Positions 31,448 to 39,798 of a stretch of DNA of 49,637 nt are shown one piece after another. Both the position numbers and the translations under genes were made by a program. Within the stretch, counting starts at the first letter, position 1. The number at the start of each line of letters is the position of its first letter. Under the pieces are notes generated by a model. It was not told where the DNA came from, did no database searches, and was given only the letters and a program-made list of their open reading frames with translations. Location of the stretch: the NCBI RefSeq assembly GCF_001556105.1, contig NZ_LSIF01000019.1, forward strand, positions 1 through 49,637, read 5' to 3'. This DNA is from Pseudoxanthomonas mexicana. GTDB taxonomy: Bacteria > Pseudomonadota > Gammaproteobacteria > Xanthomonadales > Xanthomonadaceae.

Positions 31448-32086
31448 ATGCAGCGGACCTGGAACATGATCCTCGCCGCAGTGATCGCGGCCACGGTGAT
31501 CGCACAACTGGCGCTGCTGGTGATGGGCGGGCAGGACGTGAACACCGCCACCGCGGCGGCGCCGGTTCCGCTTCCGGTGAAACTGCTGCGGTTCTTCAGC
31601 TACTTCACCGTGCAGAGCAACCTGCTGGTGCTGGCGGCGGCGATCAGCCTGGTGATGCGGCCCGACCGCGACGGTGCGCTGTGGCGGGTGCTGCGGCTGG
31701 ACGCATTGCTCGGCATCGCGGTGACGGGCGTGGTGTTCGCCACGCTGCTGTCGGGACTCGTGCAGCCCAGCGGCATCGGCATCTGGATCAACGCCGGCTT
31801 CCACCAGTTCTCGCCGGTGTGGGCGCTGGCGGGCTGGCTGCTGTTGGGGCCGCGCCCGCGGATCGATGCGCGCACGATCCGCTGGGCGTTCGTCTGGCCC
31901 GTCGCCTGGCTGGTCTACACGATGGTGCACGGTGCGTTGACGGGCTGGTATCCCTATCCCTTCCTCAATGCGGACACGCTGGGATATGGCCGCGTCGGGC
32001 TGACCATCGTGGTCATCCTGGTGGCGTCGCTTGTCACCGCGTTCGTGTTCCAGGCGATCGAGCGCCGGCTGCCACCGACGCGCTAG
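31448..32086 (+). CDS. Pr6Pr-family integral membrane protein
   Basis: This 212-residue protein has six predicted membrane helices and the Pr6Pr hallmarks: FSYFTVQSNLLVLAAA, LLSGLVQPSG, WLLLGPRPRID, WPVAWLVYTMVHGALTGWYPYPFL. The family resembles eukaryotic AIG1/FAR-17a (androgen-dependent TFPI regulator) membrane proteins, some of which hydrolyse fatty-acid esters of hydroxy fatty acids; bacterial members have no known function. AGGAGA is at the YkgJ-like stop, seven bases before the ATG, so the two genes are coupled. It converges with the VOC gene, with a four-base gap. Confidence 0.85.
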   Translation: MQRTWNMILAAVIAATVIAQLALLVMGGQDVNTATAAAPVPLPVKLLRFFSYFTVQSNLLVLAAAISLVMRPDRDGALWRVLRLDALLGIAVTGVVFATLLSGLVQPSGIGIWINAGFHQFSPVWALAGWLLLGPRPRIDARTIRWAFVWPVAWLVYTMVHGALTGWYPYPFLNADTLGYGRVGLTIVVILVASLVTAFVFQAIERRLPPTR

Positions 32087-32090
32087 GCGC

Positions 32091-32387
32091 TCACGCCACC
32101 CGCGTGGAAATCCACCAGGTCGTGCCGCCGACATCGCGGAAGCCGCCGCGGCGGTCGCCATCGCCGTTCTCTTCCGGTGCCTGCACCGGCTCGGCGGCGA
32201 CCGCCGGCGCGCGCGACCACGTGGCGTCGACATCGGGCGGATGGAGATGCACGTGGCTGGCGATGGGCGGCCAGCCGGCCATCCTTTCGGCATCCAACAC
32301 GGTGACGAGGAAATCGATCGTGCGCTGCGCGCCATCGACCACGGGATACGGGGACACCGAGGTGTAGCCCTCCGGCTTCCAGGCCAT
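32091..32387 (-). CDS. VOC-superfamily (PhnB/glyoxalase-like) protein, internally shortened
   Basis: This 98-residue protein matches a VOC subfamily at both ends: the start MAWKPEGYTSVSPYPVVDGAQRTIDFL is the PhnB-type first strand, and the end is GGFRDVGGTTWWIST. Relatives I know are about 130 or more residues; here FLVTVLDAER runs straight into MAGWPPIASHVHLHPPDVDATW, so the middle strands and metal ligands appear to be missing without breaking the frame. No ribosome site is seen before 32387. It may be a decayed gene or a minimal variant. Confidence 0.6.
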   Translation of the reverse strand: MAWKPEGYTSVSPYPVVDGAQRTIDFLVTVLDAERMAGWPPIASHVHLHPPDVDATWSRAPAVAAEPVQAPEENGDGDRRGGFRDVGGTTWWISTRVA

Positions 32388-32425
32388 GCGGAGGGTCCGG
32401 GCAGCGCGGGATGCGCTGCCGGCCA

Positions 32426-32986
32426 TCATGCAGCGGGGGATGTCGGCTGCAGGTAATGGTCCTTCAGCCGCACGTAGTGCGCCGCCGAATAATGCAGGCT
32501 CTCGATGTCCTTGTCGGAGAGCGCGCGCACGAACCGGGCCGGATTGCCGAGCCAGAGTTCGGCCTCGCCGACCACCTTGCCCGGACCCAGCACCGCGCCG
32601 GCGCCGAGGAAGCCGTACTTCCTCACCGTCGCGCCATCGAGGATGCAGGCGCCCATGCCGATCAGGCACAGGTCTTCGATGGTGCACGCATGGATGATCG
32701 TGCCGTGGCCGATGGTGACGTCGGCACCGATCAGCGTGGGATAGCCAGCCTTGTTGAACGGGCTGTGGTGGCTGACGTGGACGAGGGTGCCGTCCTGCAC
32801 GTTGGTGCGCGCGCCGATGCGGATGAAGTTGACGTCGCCGCGCAGGACGGTGCCCGGCCAGACCGAGACGTCTTCGGCCAGTTCGACGTCACCGATGATC
32901 GTGGCGGCGGGATCGACGTAGACACGCGGCCCGAGGACGGGAAAACGGTCAAGGTAGGGGCGCAGGGCGGTCAGATTCGGATCCAT
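32426..32986 (-). CDS. Gamma-carbonic anhydrase-like hexapeptide-repeat protein
   Basis: This 186-residue left-handed beta-helix protein belongs to the YrdA/PaaY/CamH group. Hexapeptide repeats run through most of the chain. The three metal-ligand histidines are present as His70 (DGTLVHVS), His94 and His99 (IGHGTIIHA). AELWLGNPARFVR is the typical C-terminal segment. It may hydrate CO2 or act on small thioesters. TACAAT six bases before the ATG on the minus strand predicts a leaderless mRNA, and its promoter is back to back with that of the coniferyl aldehyde dehydrogenase. Confidence 0.9.
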   Translation of the reverse strand: MDPNLTALRPYLDRFPVLGPRVYVDPAATIIGDVELAEDVSVWPGTVLRGDVNFIRIGARTNVQDGTLVHVSHHSPFNKAGYPTLIGADVTIGHGTIIHACTIEDLCLIGMGACILDGATVRKYGFLGAGAVLGPGKVVGEAELWLGNPARFVRALSDKDIESLHYSAAHYVRLKDHYLQPTSPAA

Positions 32987-32992
32987 GCCGGC

Positions 32993-32998
32993 ATTGTA
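32993..32998 (-). promoter_or_regulatory. -10 box of a leaderless promoter for gamma-carbonic anhydrase
   Basis: TACAAT on the minus strand, then GCCGGC, then ATG. The opposite promoter's -10 (33024-33029) is only 25 bases away, so the two -35 regions must overlap and the promoters may compete. Confidence 0.5.
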
Positions 32999-33023
32999 GT
33001 GCGCCCGCCCCAAAAGGAAGGCA

Positions 33024-33029
33024 TACACT
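33024..33029 (+). promoter_or_regulatory. -10 box of a leaderless promoter for coniferyl aldehyde dehydrogenase
   Basis: TACACT is followed by CGGGCC and then the ATG at 33036. It is divergent from, and tightly packed against, the carbonic anhydrase promoter. Confidence 0.45.
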
Positions 33030-33035
33030 CGGGCC

Positions 33036-34565
33036 ATGACGACTTTCCCGCACGCCGCCACGACCGCTGCCAACGCCGCCATCATTACCGCCAACGCCGC
33101 GATCACGGCGGCGAACGCGGCGAAACCCGACACCACTCCGGGCAACGCCGCGCCGGTTCCCGAGGGCGACACGCCGGTCGCCGTGCTGGCACCGACGCTG
33201 CAGCGGCTGCGCCAGGCCTGGCAGGCGCGCACGCCCGACGACGCGCAGCGCCGCGACGACCTGCAGCGGCTGCGCGACACGCTGAAGCGCCGGCTGCCGG
33301 AAATGGCCGATACCATCGCCGCCGATTTCGGCCACCGCTCGCGGCACGAATCGCTGATCGCCGACGGCATGACGGTGCTGAACGAGATCGACCATCTCGC
33401 CTCGCACCTGCGTCGCTGGATGAAGCCGAAGCGCGTCGGCGTGGGCTGGCGCTTCTGGCCGGCGCGCGCGGAGATCCGCCACGCGCCTGTCGGCGTGGTC
33501 GGCGTGATCGCGCCGTGGAACTACCCGGTGAACCTGGCGCTGATTCCACTGGCGACCGCCATCGCCGCCGGCAACCACGTGTACCTGAAGCCGTCGGAAC
33601 ACACGCCGCGCACGACCGCCTTCCTGCGCTCGCTGCTGGCGGAGGTATTCCCGCCGGAGCGCGTCAGCGTGGCCGCCGGGGGTGCCGAGGTGGCGGGCGC
33701 GTTCGCCGCATTGCCGTTCGACCACCTGGTGTTCACCGGCTCCACCGCGGTGGGCCGCAAGGTGATGGCCGCCGCCGCGCCGAACCTGACCCCGCTGACG
33801 CTGGAGCTGGGTGGCAAGTCGCCGGCCATCGTCTGCGACGATTTCCCCGTGGACCAGGCCGCGGCGCGCCTGGCGACGGGCAAGTGGTTCAACGGCGGGC
33901 AGACCTGCATCGCACCGGACTACGTGCTGCTGGTCGGTCGCCAGCGACGCGATGCGCTGGTGCAGGCGCTGCGGAACGAAGTCGCGGCGCGCTACGGCGA
34001 CCTGTCCGATGCCGGCGACTTCACCCGCATCATCAACGACGGCCAGTTCGCGCGGCTGGAAAGCTATCTGGACGACGCACGCCAGCGCGGCCACGACGTG
34101 GTGCCGCTGGCGCCGACGCACGACCGCACGCAGCGCCTGTTCGCGCCGACCGTCGTCATCGAACCCGGCGACGACGCGAAGGTGATGCAGGACGAGATCT
34201 TCGGCCCCATCCTGCCGATCCGCACCGTCGACTCGCTGGACGACGCCATTGCCTACGTCAACGCGCACGACCGGCCGCTGGCGCTGTATCCCTTCAGCCA
34301 CGATCGCGCGCGCGTGGAAACGATCCTGCGCACCACGCTGGCTGGCGGCGTCACCGTCAACGACACCGTGCTGCACTTCGGCATCAACGCGCTGCCGTTC
34401 GGCGGCATCGGCCCCAGCGGCATGGGTGCCTACCACGGCCGCTCCGGCTTCGATGCGATGAGCAAGGCGCTGCCGGTACTGTGGCAGCCGCGCCGCGCCG
34501 GCAGCGACCTGCTGAAGCCGCCGTACTCGAAGGTCGCGCGGTTCATCGATTTCATCATCCGCTAG
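33036..34565 (+). CDS. calB: Coniferyl aldehyde dehydrogenase
   Basis: This 509-residue aldehyde dehydrogenase oxidises coniferyl aldehyde and related aldehydes with NAD(P). Catalytic Glu257 is in LELGGKSP and nucleophile Cys291 in FNGGQTCIAPDY; PWNYPVNLALIPL forms part of the cofactor site and HFGINALPFGGIGPSGMG is the C-terminal family signature. The first 40 residues are an odd low-complexity extension with repeated AANAA units, absent from the typical enzyme of about 470 residues. The start at 33036 is favoured by the -10 hexamer six bases upstream. Without its usual degradative neighbours it may act in general aldehyde detoxification. Confidence 0.9.
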   Translation: MTTFPHAATTAANAAIITANAAITAANAAKPDTTPGNAAPVPEGDTPVAVLAPTLQRLRQAWQARTPDDAQRRDDLQRLRDTLKRRLPEMADTIAADFGHRSRHESLIADGMTVLNEIDHLASHLRRWMKPKRVGVGWRFWPARAEIRHAPVGVVGVIAPWNYPVNLALIPLATAIAAGNHVYLKPSEHTPRTTAFLRSLLAEVFPPERVSVAAGGAEVAGAFAALPFDHLVFTGSTAVGRKVMAAAAPNLTPLTLELGGKSPAIVCDDFPVDQAAARLATGKWFNGGQTCIAPDYVLLVGRQRRDALVQALRNEVAARYGDLSDAGDFTRIINDGQFARLESYLDDARQRGHDVVPLAPTHDRTQRLFAPTVVIEPGDDAKVMQDEIFGPILPIRTVDSLDDAIAYVNAHDRPLALYPFSHDRARVETILRTTLAGGVTVNDTVLHFGINALPFGGIGPSGMGAYHGRSGFDAMSKALPVLWQPRRAGSDLLKPPYSKVARFIDFIIR

Positions 34566-34571
34566 CCACGC

Positions 34572-35063
34572 ATGCGCAAGCTCGTCCGCAGCAGCAGTAC
34601 CCGCACAGACCTGCGCGTCTACATGCTGCTGCTGGTCGGCGGCATGTTCGTATACGCCGGCTTGACGGTGGACCCGGCCAGCAACTGCGACCCCAGTGGA
34701 CGCGAATGCGCCCCGTGGCTGGTGTCAGTGGCGTTCCTGATGGGCGTGGCGATGACCGGCATGGCGCTGGCGATGCTGGTACACGTGCGCCGCTGGGGCA
34801 GCCGGCTGGACCTCGAGGCGCGCACGCTGTGGTGGTGGGACGACGAGATCGCCCCCGGCGAACACGCCATCGCGCTCAACCGGATCGCGCGGATCCGCGT
34901 GCAGCGACCGGACGAGAGCGACGACCGCGTGTTCCTGTACGACCACGACGACGCGCCGCTGCGCTTCCCGTCCGAGCGCGGCGTTCCCTACGACGCGGTG
35001 CAGTGGGCGAAGGATCTGGCGACGCATTTCCCGCATATCCGCGTGGACGTGGAGGGTGGCTGA
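34572..35063 (+). CDS. Membrane protein of unknown function
   Basis: This 163-residue protein has two membrane helices (about residues 16-34 and 48-70) joined by a loop with two cysteines (NCDPSGREC), then a soluble beta-rich domain (SRLDLEARTLWWWDDEIAPGEHAIAL) of the kind found in small PH-like membrane proteins. No family recognised. It begins six bases after the aldehyde dehydrogenase stop and is probably co-transcribed. Confidence 0.75.
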   Translation: MRKLVRSSSTRTDLRVYMLLLVGGMFVYAGLTVDPASNCDPSGRECAPWLVSVAFLMGVAMTGMALAMLVHVRRWGSRLDLEARTLWWWDDEIAPGEHAIALNRIARIRVQRPDESDDRVFLYDHDDAPLRFPSERGVPYDAVQWAKDLATHFPHIRVDVEGG

Positions 35064-35130
35064 GGCGGGACGCGCCGCTGGCCGATGGATGCGGTTTCCA
35101 CCGGTGGACGCGTCATCGATCGTCCTCGCT

Positions 35131-35136
35131 TAGAAT
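35131..35136 (+). promoter_or_regulatory. -10 box of a leaderless xth promoter
   Basis: TAGAAT is followed by CCCGCC and then the ATG at 35143. No ribosome-binding site can exist in front of the start if transcription begins at the usual distance. Confidence 0.5.
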
Positions 35137-35142
35137 CCCGCC

Positions 35143-35913
35143 ATGAAGATCGCCAGCTGGAACGTCAATTCGCTCAACGTGCGCCTGCCGCACCTCACGC
35201 AATGGCTGGGCGCGTTCGCGCCGGATGTCGTAGGTCTGCAGGAAACGAAACTGGAAGATCACAAGTTCCCCGACACCGCGCTGGCGGAGGCGGGCTATCG
35301 CAGCGTGTTCGCCGGACAGAAGACCTACAACGGCGTGGCGCTGCTGTCGCGCGAGCCGATCGGCGATGTGCAGATCGGCATTCCCGGCTTCGAGGACGAG
35401 CAGAAGCGCGTGATCGCCGCCACCGTCGGCGAGGTACGCATCATCAACCTGTACGTGGTCAACGGCCAGGACGTGGGCACCGACAAGTACGCGTACAAGC
35501 TGCGCTGGCTCGACGCCGTGCACGACTGGATCGCCGCCGAACTCAAGGCCCATCCCAGGCTGGTGGTGATGGGCGATTTCAACATCGCGCCGGACGACCG
35601 TGACGTGTTCGACCCGAAGGTGTGGAACGACGACCACATCCTGACCTCCACCGCCGAGCGCGCGGCGCTGCAGCGGCTGTACGCGCTGGGGCTGCACGAC
35701 GCGTTCCGCCTGCACAGCGACGAAGCCAACGTCTACAGCTGGTGGGATTACCGGATGGGCGGCCTGCGCCGCAACCTGGGCCTGCGCATCGACCTGACGC
35801 TGGTATCCGATGCGCTGCGCGCGGATGCGGTGGAATCCGGCATCGACCGCGAGCCGCGTACCTGGGAGCGACCGAGCGACCACGCACCGGCGTGGGTGCG
35901 GTTGGGCGGTTAA
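35143..35913 (+). CDS. xth: Exodeoxyribonuclease III
   Basis: This 256-residue AP endonuclease/3'-5' exonuclease cleaves at abasic sites in base-excision repair. Hallmarks of the Mg-dependent EEP fold are MKIASWNVNSLNVR, QETKLED with metal-binding Glu34, VVMGDFNIAP, YSWWDYR, LRIDLTLVSD and the final SDHAP with the catalytic histidine. Length matches bacterial Xth proteins. It stands alone and is followed by a strong terminator. Confidence 0.96.
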   Translation: MKIASWNVNSLNVRLPHLTQWLGAFAPDVVGLQETKLEDHKFPDTALAEAGYRSVFAGQKTYNGVALLSREPIGDVQIGIPGFEDEQKRVIAATVGEVRIINLYVVNGQDVGTDKYAYKLRWLDAVHDWIAAELKAHPRLVVMGDFNIAPDDRDVFDPKVWNDDHILTSTAERAALQRLYALGLHDAFRLHSDEANVYSWWDYRMGGLRRNLGLRIDLTLVSDALRADAVESGIDREPRTWERPSDHAPAWVRLGG

Positions 35914-35945
35914 GCCGTCGCCGCAGGCTGCGCGTCCGGATGAAC

Positions 35946-35973
35946 AAAGGCCCGGCATCGCTGCCGGGCCTTT
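35946..35973. terminator. Strong bidirectional terminator after xth
   Basis: AAAGGCCCGGCA (35946-35957) and TGCCGGGCCTTT (35962-35973) form a perfect 12-bp stem with the 4-base loop TCGC. The A- and T-ended arms make it work in both directions, serving xth and the convergent GlsB/YeaQ-like gene. Confidence 0.88.
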
Positions 35974-36029
35974 GCATTGCCACGGACCCTGGGTGCGTCT
36001 CGAACGCGCACGCGGCCGCAGCGGAACCG

Positions 36030-36287
36030 TTACCTCGCCCTGCCCCTCGAGAACAGGTTGACGATGAGCAGCAGGACCACGGCACCGATGAACGCGGTGA
36101 TCAGGAAGCCGACCCAGCCGCCGCCCAGTCCAAGACCCAGCGTCGGCAGCAGCCAGCCGCCGAGGAAACCGCCGATGATGCCGACCACGACATTCAGGAT
36201 GATGCCTTGCGAGCCATCGCGCTTCATCACGATGCTGGCCAGCCAACCGGCGATGCCACCCACGATCAGATAGATGAGAAAATTCAT
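36030..36287 (-). CDS. GlsB/YeaQ/YmgE-family stress-response membrane protein
   Basis: This 85-residue, glycine-rich membrane protein has three short helices. The segments IVGGIAGWLAS, GIILNVVVGIIGGFLGGWLL and FLITAFIGAVVLLLIV match the transglycosylase-associated (GlsB/YeaQ/YmgE) family, which responds to general and osmotic stress in many bacteria. The start at 36287 has GGGAGA about ten bases upstream. It converges on xth across the terminator. Confidence 0.88.
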   Translation of the reverse strand: MNFLIYLIVGGIAGWLASIVMKRDGSQGIILNVVVGIIGGFLGGWLLPTLGLGLGGGWVGFLITAFIGAVVLLLIVNLFSRGRAR

Positions 36288-36462
36288 TTCGTCGCGTCTC
36301 CCTCGATGGACAGGACCCCGTCGCGCGGGGCACGCTTGAATCTTCGACCAACGACGTGAAGCCGTCGTTATTCCACATGGGGGAAGCGTCCGTGCCTGTG
36401 TTTCATAACGCCATCCTCCGGTGCATGCACGCTGTGCCGCACCACGCCACGGACGCCCCAAC

Positions 36463-37092
36463 GTGAGTTGGCGCGATGCCGGCGCGGACTGGCGGATGGA
36501 TGGGATCGCGCTGTGGCTGTTGCCGCACGCACCGCGGCAGCGCGGCGAACCCGCGGCACGCGAGCATCTTGCGCGCGTGCTGGACACCGCGCCGCACGCA
36601 CTGCCGATCACCCGCGATCCCCAGGGGCGTCCACACTTCATCGCGCCGCTGCATGCGCTTGAGACCGGCTGGAGCCACAGCGGCGAAGCGCTGTTGCTGG
36701 CGCTGGGCGAGAACGTGGAGCTGGGCGTGGACATCGAACGGCTCCGGCCGCGACCGCGGGCGATGGAACTGGCGCGTCGCTTCTACCACCCCGACGAAAC
36801 CGCCTGGCTGCTGTCGCTCGATGGCGACGACATGCGCATGCTCGCCTTCGTGCGCCTGTGGTGCGCCAAGGAGGCGGTGCTGAAGGCGCACGGCCAGGGC
36901 ATCGCCTTCGGCCTGCATCGCTTCCATGTGCGGCTCGCTGCCGAGGGCGTGCGATTGGCGTGGTGCGATCCCGCGCTGGGTCGCGTGGACGACTGGCACC
37001 TGCACGAGTGGGCACCACGCCCGGACTATCGCGCCGCGCTGGCGTGGCATCCGCGCGGTGCAGCGTGGCGGCCTGCGATAATGCCGCGATGA
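36463..37092 (+). CDS. 4'-phosphopantetheinyl transferase (Sfp/HetI type)
   Basis: This protein of about 209 residues transfers the phosphopantetheine arm from CoA to carrier proteins. Both signature motifs are present: GVDIERL with the Mg-binding acids and [14 protein letters not shown] (W-x-x-K-E-A-x-x-K). It is the kind of enzyme that activates polyketide, NRPS or pigment carrier proteins; in Xanthomonas a similar protein supports xanthomonadin synthesis. The start is uncertain: GTG at 36421, GTG at 36463 or ATG at 36496 are in frame and none has a clear ribosome site. Its stop overlaps the rsmG start as ATGA. Confidence 0.85.
   Translation: MSWRDAGADWRMDGIALWLLPHAPRQRGEPAAREHLARVLDTAPHALPITRDPQGRPHFIAPLHALETGWSHSGEALLLALGENVELGVDIERLRPRPRAMELARRFYHPDETAWLLSLDGDDMRMLAFVRLWCAKEAVLKAHGQGIAFGLHRFHVRLAAEGVRLAWCDPALGRVDDWHLHEWAPRPDYRAALAWHPRGAAWRPAIMPR
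37077..37082 (+). promoter_or_regulatory. -10-like box inside the PPTase gene, leaderless rsmG start
   Basis: GATAAT is followed by GCCGCG and then the rsmG ATG. It lies within the last codons of the upstream gene, so rsmG could be made both from a coupled transcript and from its own leaderless mRNA. Confidence 0.35.
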
Positions 37093-37745
37093 ACGACACC
37101 GCCTTCCCCGCCGACCTGCGCGACGACCTCCATCGCGGCCTCGGCACGCTGGGACTCGACGCCGATGCGCTGGCGCCGCGCCTGCTCGCCTACCTGGCCC
37201 TGCTCGACCGCTGGAACAAGACCTACAACCTCACCGCCATCCGCGACCCGCGCGAGATGGTCACGCGTCACCTGCTGGATTCGCTGGCGATGCATCCCTT
37301 CGTCGATGAGCTGGCCGCGCGCGGCGGTGCATTGGCCGACCTCGGCACCGGACCCGGCCTGCCCGGCATTCCGCTGGCGATCGCCAAGCCCGGCCTGCGG
37401 GTGACGCTGGTGGAGAGCAACGGCAAGAAGGCGCGCTTCCTGCGCGAGGCCGTGCGCACGCTGAAACTGGACAACGCGCGCGTGGCCGAGTCGCGCGCGG
37501 AAGCGCTGGACGAACCGCAGGCCTACGACGCGCTGACCGCGCGTGCGCTCGACGTGCTGGCCGGCATCATCGAGGTCGGCGGGCACCTGCTGAAGCCCGG
37601 CGGCACGCTGCTGGCGATGAAGGGCGTGCGCCCGGACGAGGAGATCGCCGTCCTGCCCACCGGCTGGTCGGTAGCCACGATCGAATCGCTGGCCGTGCCC
37701 GGCCTGGTGGGCGAACGCCACATGGTCGTCGTCCGCCACGAGTGA
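37089..37745 (+). CDS. rsmG: 16S rRNA (guanine-527-N7) methyltransferase
   Basis: This 218-residue SAM-dependent enzyme methylates G527 of 16S rRNA; its loss gives low-level streptomycin resistance in several bacteria. [16 protein letters not shown] (about 83-98) is the SAM site; [25 protein letters not shown] and [14 protein letters not shown] are family signatures. It is followed by parA and parB, the common chromosomal order, but mnmG, which often precedes it, is absent; a PPTase gene overlaps it instead. Confidence 0.95.
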   Translation: MNDTAFPADLRDDLHRGLGTLGLDADALAPRLLAYLALLDRWNKTYNLTAIRDPREMVTRHLLDSLAMHPFVDELAARGGALADLGTGPGLPGIPLAIAKPGLRVTLVESNGKKARFLREAVRTLKLDNARVAESRAEALDEPQAYDALTARALDVLAGIIEVGGHLLKPGGTLLAMKGVRPDEEIAVLPTGWSVATIESLAVPGLVGERHMVVVRHE

Positions 37746-37832
37746 AGCATGGCGCGCGCCAGCGCGCGGGAGGTAACTCCTTGATATGACTGAGCCGCTT
37801 CCGGCATGGCGATGGGAGAACGCAGCCCCATG

Positions 37833-37848
37833 ACCGGCCGCGGCCGGT
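37833..37848. promoter_or_regulatory. Perfect 16-bp palindrome upstream of parA
   Basis: ACCGGCCGCGGCCGGT is fully self-complementary and lies between rsmG and parA. It is not a parS site (which would read GTTCCACGTGGAAC-like). It could be an operator, a hairpin or simply a GC-rich chance palindrome. Confidence 0.3.
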
Positions 37849-37930
37849 ACGTCCGTTGGGATGATTTCGCACGCCCGCTCCCGACCCCGCATAATCCCCC
37901 CTCACCCCGGATTCGATAAGGCGCCCTCGC

Positions 37931-38728
37931 ATGGCCCGCATCATCGCCGTCGCCAACCAGAAAGGCGGAGTCGGCAAGACCACCACCGCCGTGAACCTGG
38001 CCGCCGCGCTGGCACGCGCGCCGCAGCGGGTGCTGCTGGTCGACCTGGATGCGCAGGGCAACGCGACGATGGGCAGCGGCGTGGACAAGCGCGAGGTGGA
38101 GGCGTCCACCTGCGACGTGCTGCTGGGCGAGGTGGACGCGAAGGCCGCGGTGGTGACCACCGCCGAGGGCTTTGACCTGATGCCGGGCAACATCGACCTG
38201 ACCGCGGCCGAGATCCAGCTGATGGACGTGGAAGGCCGCGAGCAGCGCCTGAAGAGCGCGCTGCAGCCGATCCGCAACGACTACGACTTCATCATCGTCG
38301 ACTGCCCGCCGGCGCTGTCGCTGCTCACGCTCAACGCGCTGACCGCCGCCGATTCGGTGCTGGTGCCGATGCAGTGCGAGTACTACGCGCTGGAAGGCCT
38401 GTCGGCGCTGATGGAAACCATCGACGCACTGCGCGCGCGCCTGAATCCCGGCCTGGAGATCGAAGGCGTGCTGCGCACGATGTTCGACATCCGCAACAAC
38501 CTGGCCAACGCCGTCTCCGGCGAACTGACCACGCACTTCGGCGACAAGGTGTTCCGCACCATCGTGCCGCGCAACGTGCGCGTGGCCGAAGCGCCCAGCC
38601 ACGGACAGAGCATCGTGGGCTACGACCGCGCCTCGCGCGGCGGCGTCGCCTACCTGGGCCTGGCCGGCGAGATCCTGCGCCGCGCGGCCGACCGCAAGAA
38701 GCAACAGCAGCACATGGAGCACGCGTGA
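37931..38728 (+). CDS. parA: Chromosome-partitioning ATPase ParA (Soj)
   Basis: This 265-residue, Walker-type ATPase separates replicated origins together with ParB. The deviant Walker A KGGVGKT is at 11-17, Walker A' is VLLVDLDAQGNAT, and Walker B is FIIVDCPPALSLL. There is no N-terminal helix-turn-helix domain, so it is the chromosomal Soj type rather than a plasmid autorepressor. CATAAT at 37890-37895 is a possible -10. Its TGA overlaps the parB ATG. Confidence 0.96.
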   Translation: MARIIAVANQKGGVGKTTTAVNLAAALARAPQRVLLVDLDAQGNATMGSGVDKREVEASTCDVLLGEVDAKAAVVTTAEGFDLMPGNIDLTAAEIQLMDVEGREQRLKSALQPIRNDYDFIIVDCPPALSLLTLNALTAADSVLVPMQCEYYALEGLSALMETIDALRARLNPGLEIEGVLRTMFDIRNNLANAVSGELTTHFGDKVFRTIVPRNVRVAEAPSHGQSIVGYDRASRGGVAYLGLAGEILRRAADRKKQQQHMEHA

Positions 38729-39624
38729 TGAGCGCCCCGAAGAAGCGCGGCCTGGGTCGCGGCCTGGAAGCCCTGCTCGGCCCGAAGGCCGCCGAGACGC
38801 CGCCGCCGGAAGCGCAGCCGGGCGAAGCCCTGCGCACGCTGCCGGTCGCGCACCTGCAGCCAGGCAAGTACCAGCCGCGCATGGCGATGGATCCCTCCAA
38901 GCTCAGCGAGCTGGCGGAATCGATCAAGGCGCAGGGCGTGATCCAGCCGATCGTCGTGCGCGAACTATCGCCAGCCAAGTTCGAGATCGTCGCCGGTGAG
39001 CGCCGCTGGCGCGCGTCGCAGGAAGCCGGCCTGGCCGAAGTGCCGGTGGTCGTGCGCGAACTGGACGACCGCACCGTCATCGCGATGGCGCTGATCGAGA
39101 ACATCCAGCGCGAAGACCTCAACCCGCTGGAAGAAGCGCAGTCGCTGCAGCGCCTGATCAACGAATTCGCTCTGACCCACGCCGAGGCCGCCGGCGCCGT
39201 CGGCCGCTCGCGCGCCGCGGTGTCCAACCTGCTGCGCCTGCTGGAACTGCCGCCGGCGATCCGCGCCCTGCTGGAAGCGCGCCGCCTCGAAATGGGCCAT
39301 GCGCGTGCGCTGCTGACGCTGTCGCCCGACCTGGCCAGCAAGCTCGCCTCCGACGCCGCCGAACAGGGCTGGTCGGTGCGCGAAGTCGAACACCGCGCGC
39401 AGCAATTCGCTGCCGGCAAGGTACCCGTCAATGGCAAGAAGGCCAAGCCGGCGAAAGCCGCACCGCAGCCCGACATCGCCTCGCTGGAGACCGAACTGTC
39501 CGAAAGCCTCGGCACCCGCGTGACCATCGCCCACGGCCGCGGCGGCAAGGGCAAGCTGATCATCCAGTACACCGATCTGGACACGCTGGACGGCGTGCTC
39601 GAGCGCCTGCGCCCGAAGGGCTGA
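38728..39624 (+). CDS. parB: Chromosome-partitioning protein ParB (Spo0J)
   Basis: This 298-residue ParB has the conserved KRGLGRGLEALL N-terminal tail that stimulates ParA, the CTP-binding box GERRWRA (90-96) and ENIQREDLNPLEEA, then the helix-turn-helix (SRAAVSNLLRLLELP) for parS and a C-terminal dimerisation domain. The start overlaps the parA stop, so equal production is expected. I find no parS palindrome in this window; it presumably lies elsewhere near the origin. Confidence 0.96.
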   Translation: MSAPKKRGLGRGLEALLGPKAAETPPPEAQPGEALRTLPVAHLQPGKYQPRMAMDPSKLSELAESIKAQGVIQPIVVRELSPAKFEIVAGERRWRASQEAGLAEVPVVVRELDDRTVIAMALIENIQREDLNPLEEAQSLQRLINEFALTHAEAAGAVGRSRAAVSNLLRLLELPPAIRALLEARRLEMGHARALLTLSPDLASKLASDAAEQGWSVREVEHRAQQFAAGKVPVNGKKAKPAKAAPQPDIASLETELSESLGTRVTIAHGRGGKGKLIIQYTDLDTLDGVLERLRPKG

Positions 39625-39653
39625 GGCGCTCAGGCGGTTGTGGGAATGCGGGA

Positions 39654-39733
39654 TGTGGGAGCGACGCAAGTCGCGATAGCGCTGAGGCTGATTCACCGAT
39701 AAGCAACAGCTCGCGACTTACGTCGCTCCCACA
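39654..39733. repeat. REP-type inverted repeat pair (BIME)
   Basis: Two 23-base units (39654-39676 and 39711-39733) face each other with a single mismatch. Each carries GTGGGAGCGACG and a short inner palindrome (GCGAC..GTCGC). This pattern is typical of dispersed REP/BIME elements of pseudomonads and xanthomonads. It lies just after parB and can fold into a long cruciform or serve as a transcript end. Confidence 0.8.
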
Positions 39734-39798
39734 ACGGGCCATGCCGCCCGGACGGGCACATCGCCCCTGCATTACCATCCGGCTTCCGCTTCCACCGG

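Noticed and set aside
31128..31469. Overlapping frame starting [10 protein letters not shown] across the YkgJ-like gene
   Set aside because: The family match with the cysteine motif is in the other frame, and this one continues into the next gene without any recognisable domain.
37833..37848. GC palindrome as a parS site
   Set aside because: The sequence has no similarity to the conserved parS core (TTCCACGTGGAA), so I list it only as an unexplained palindrome.
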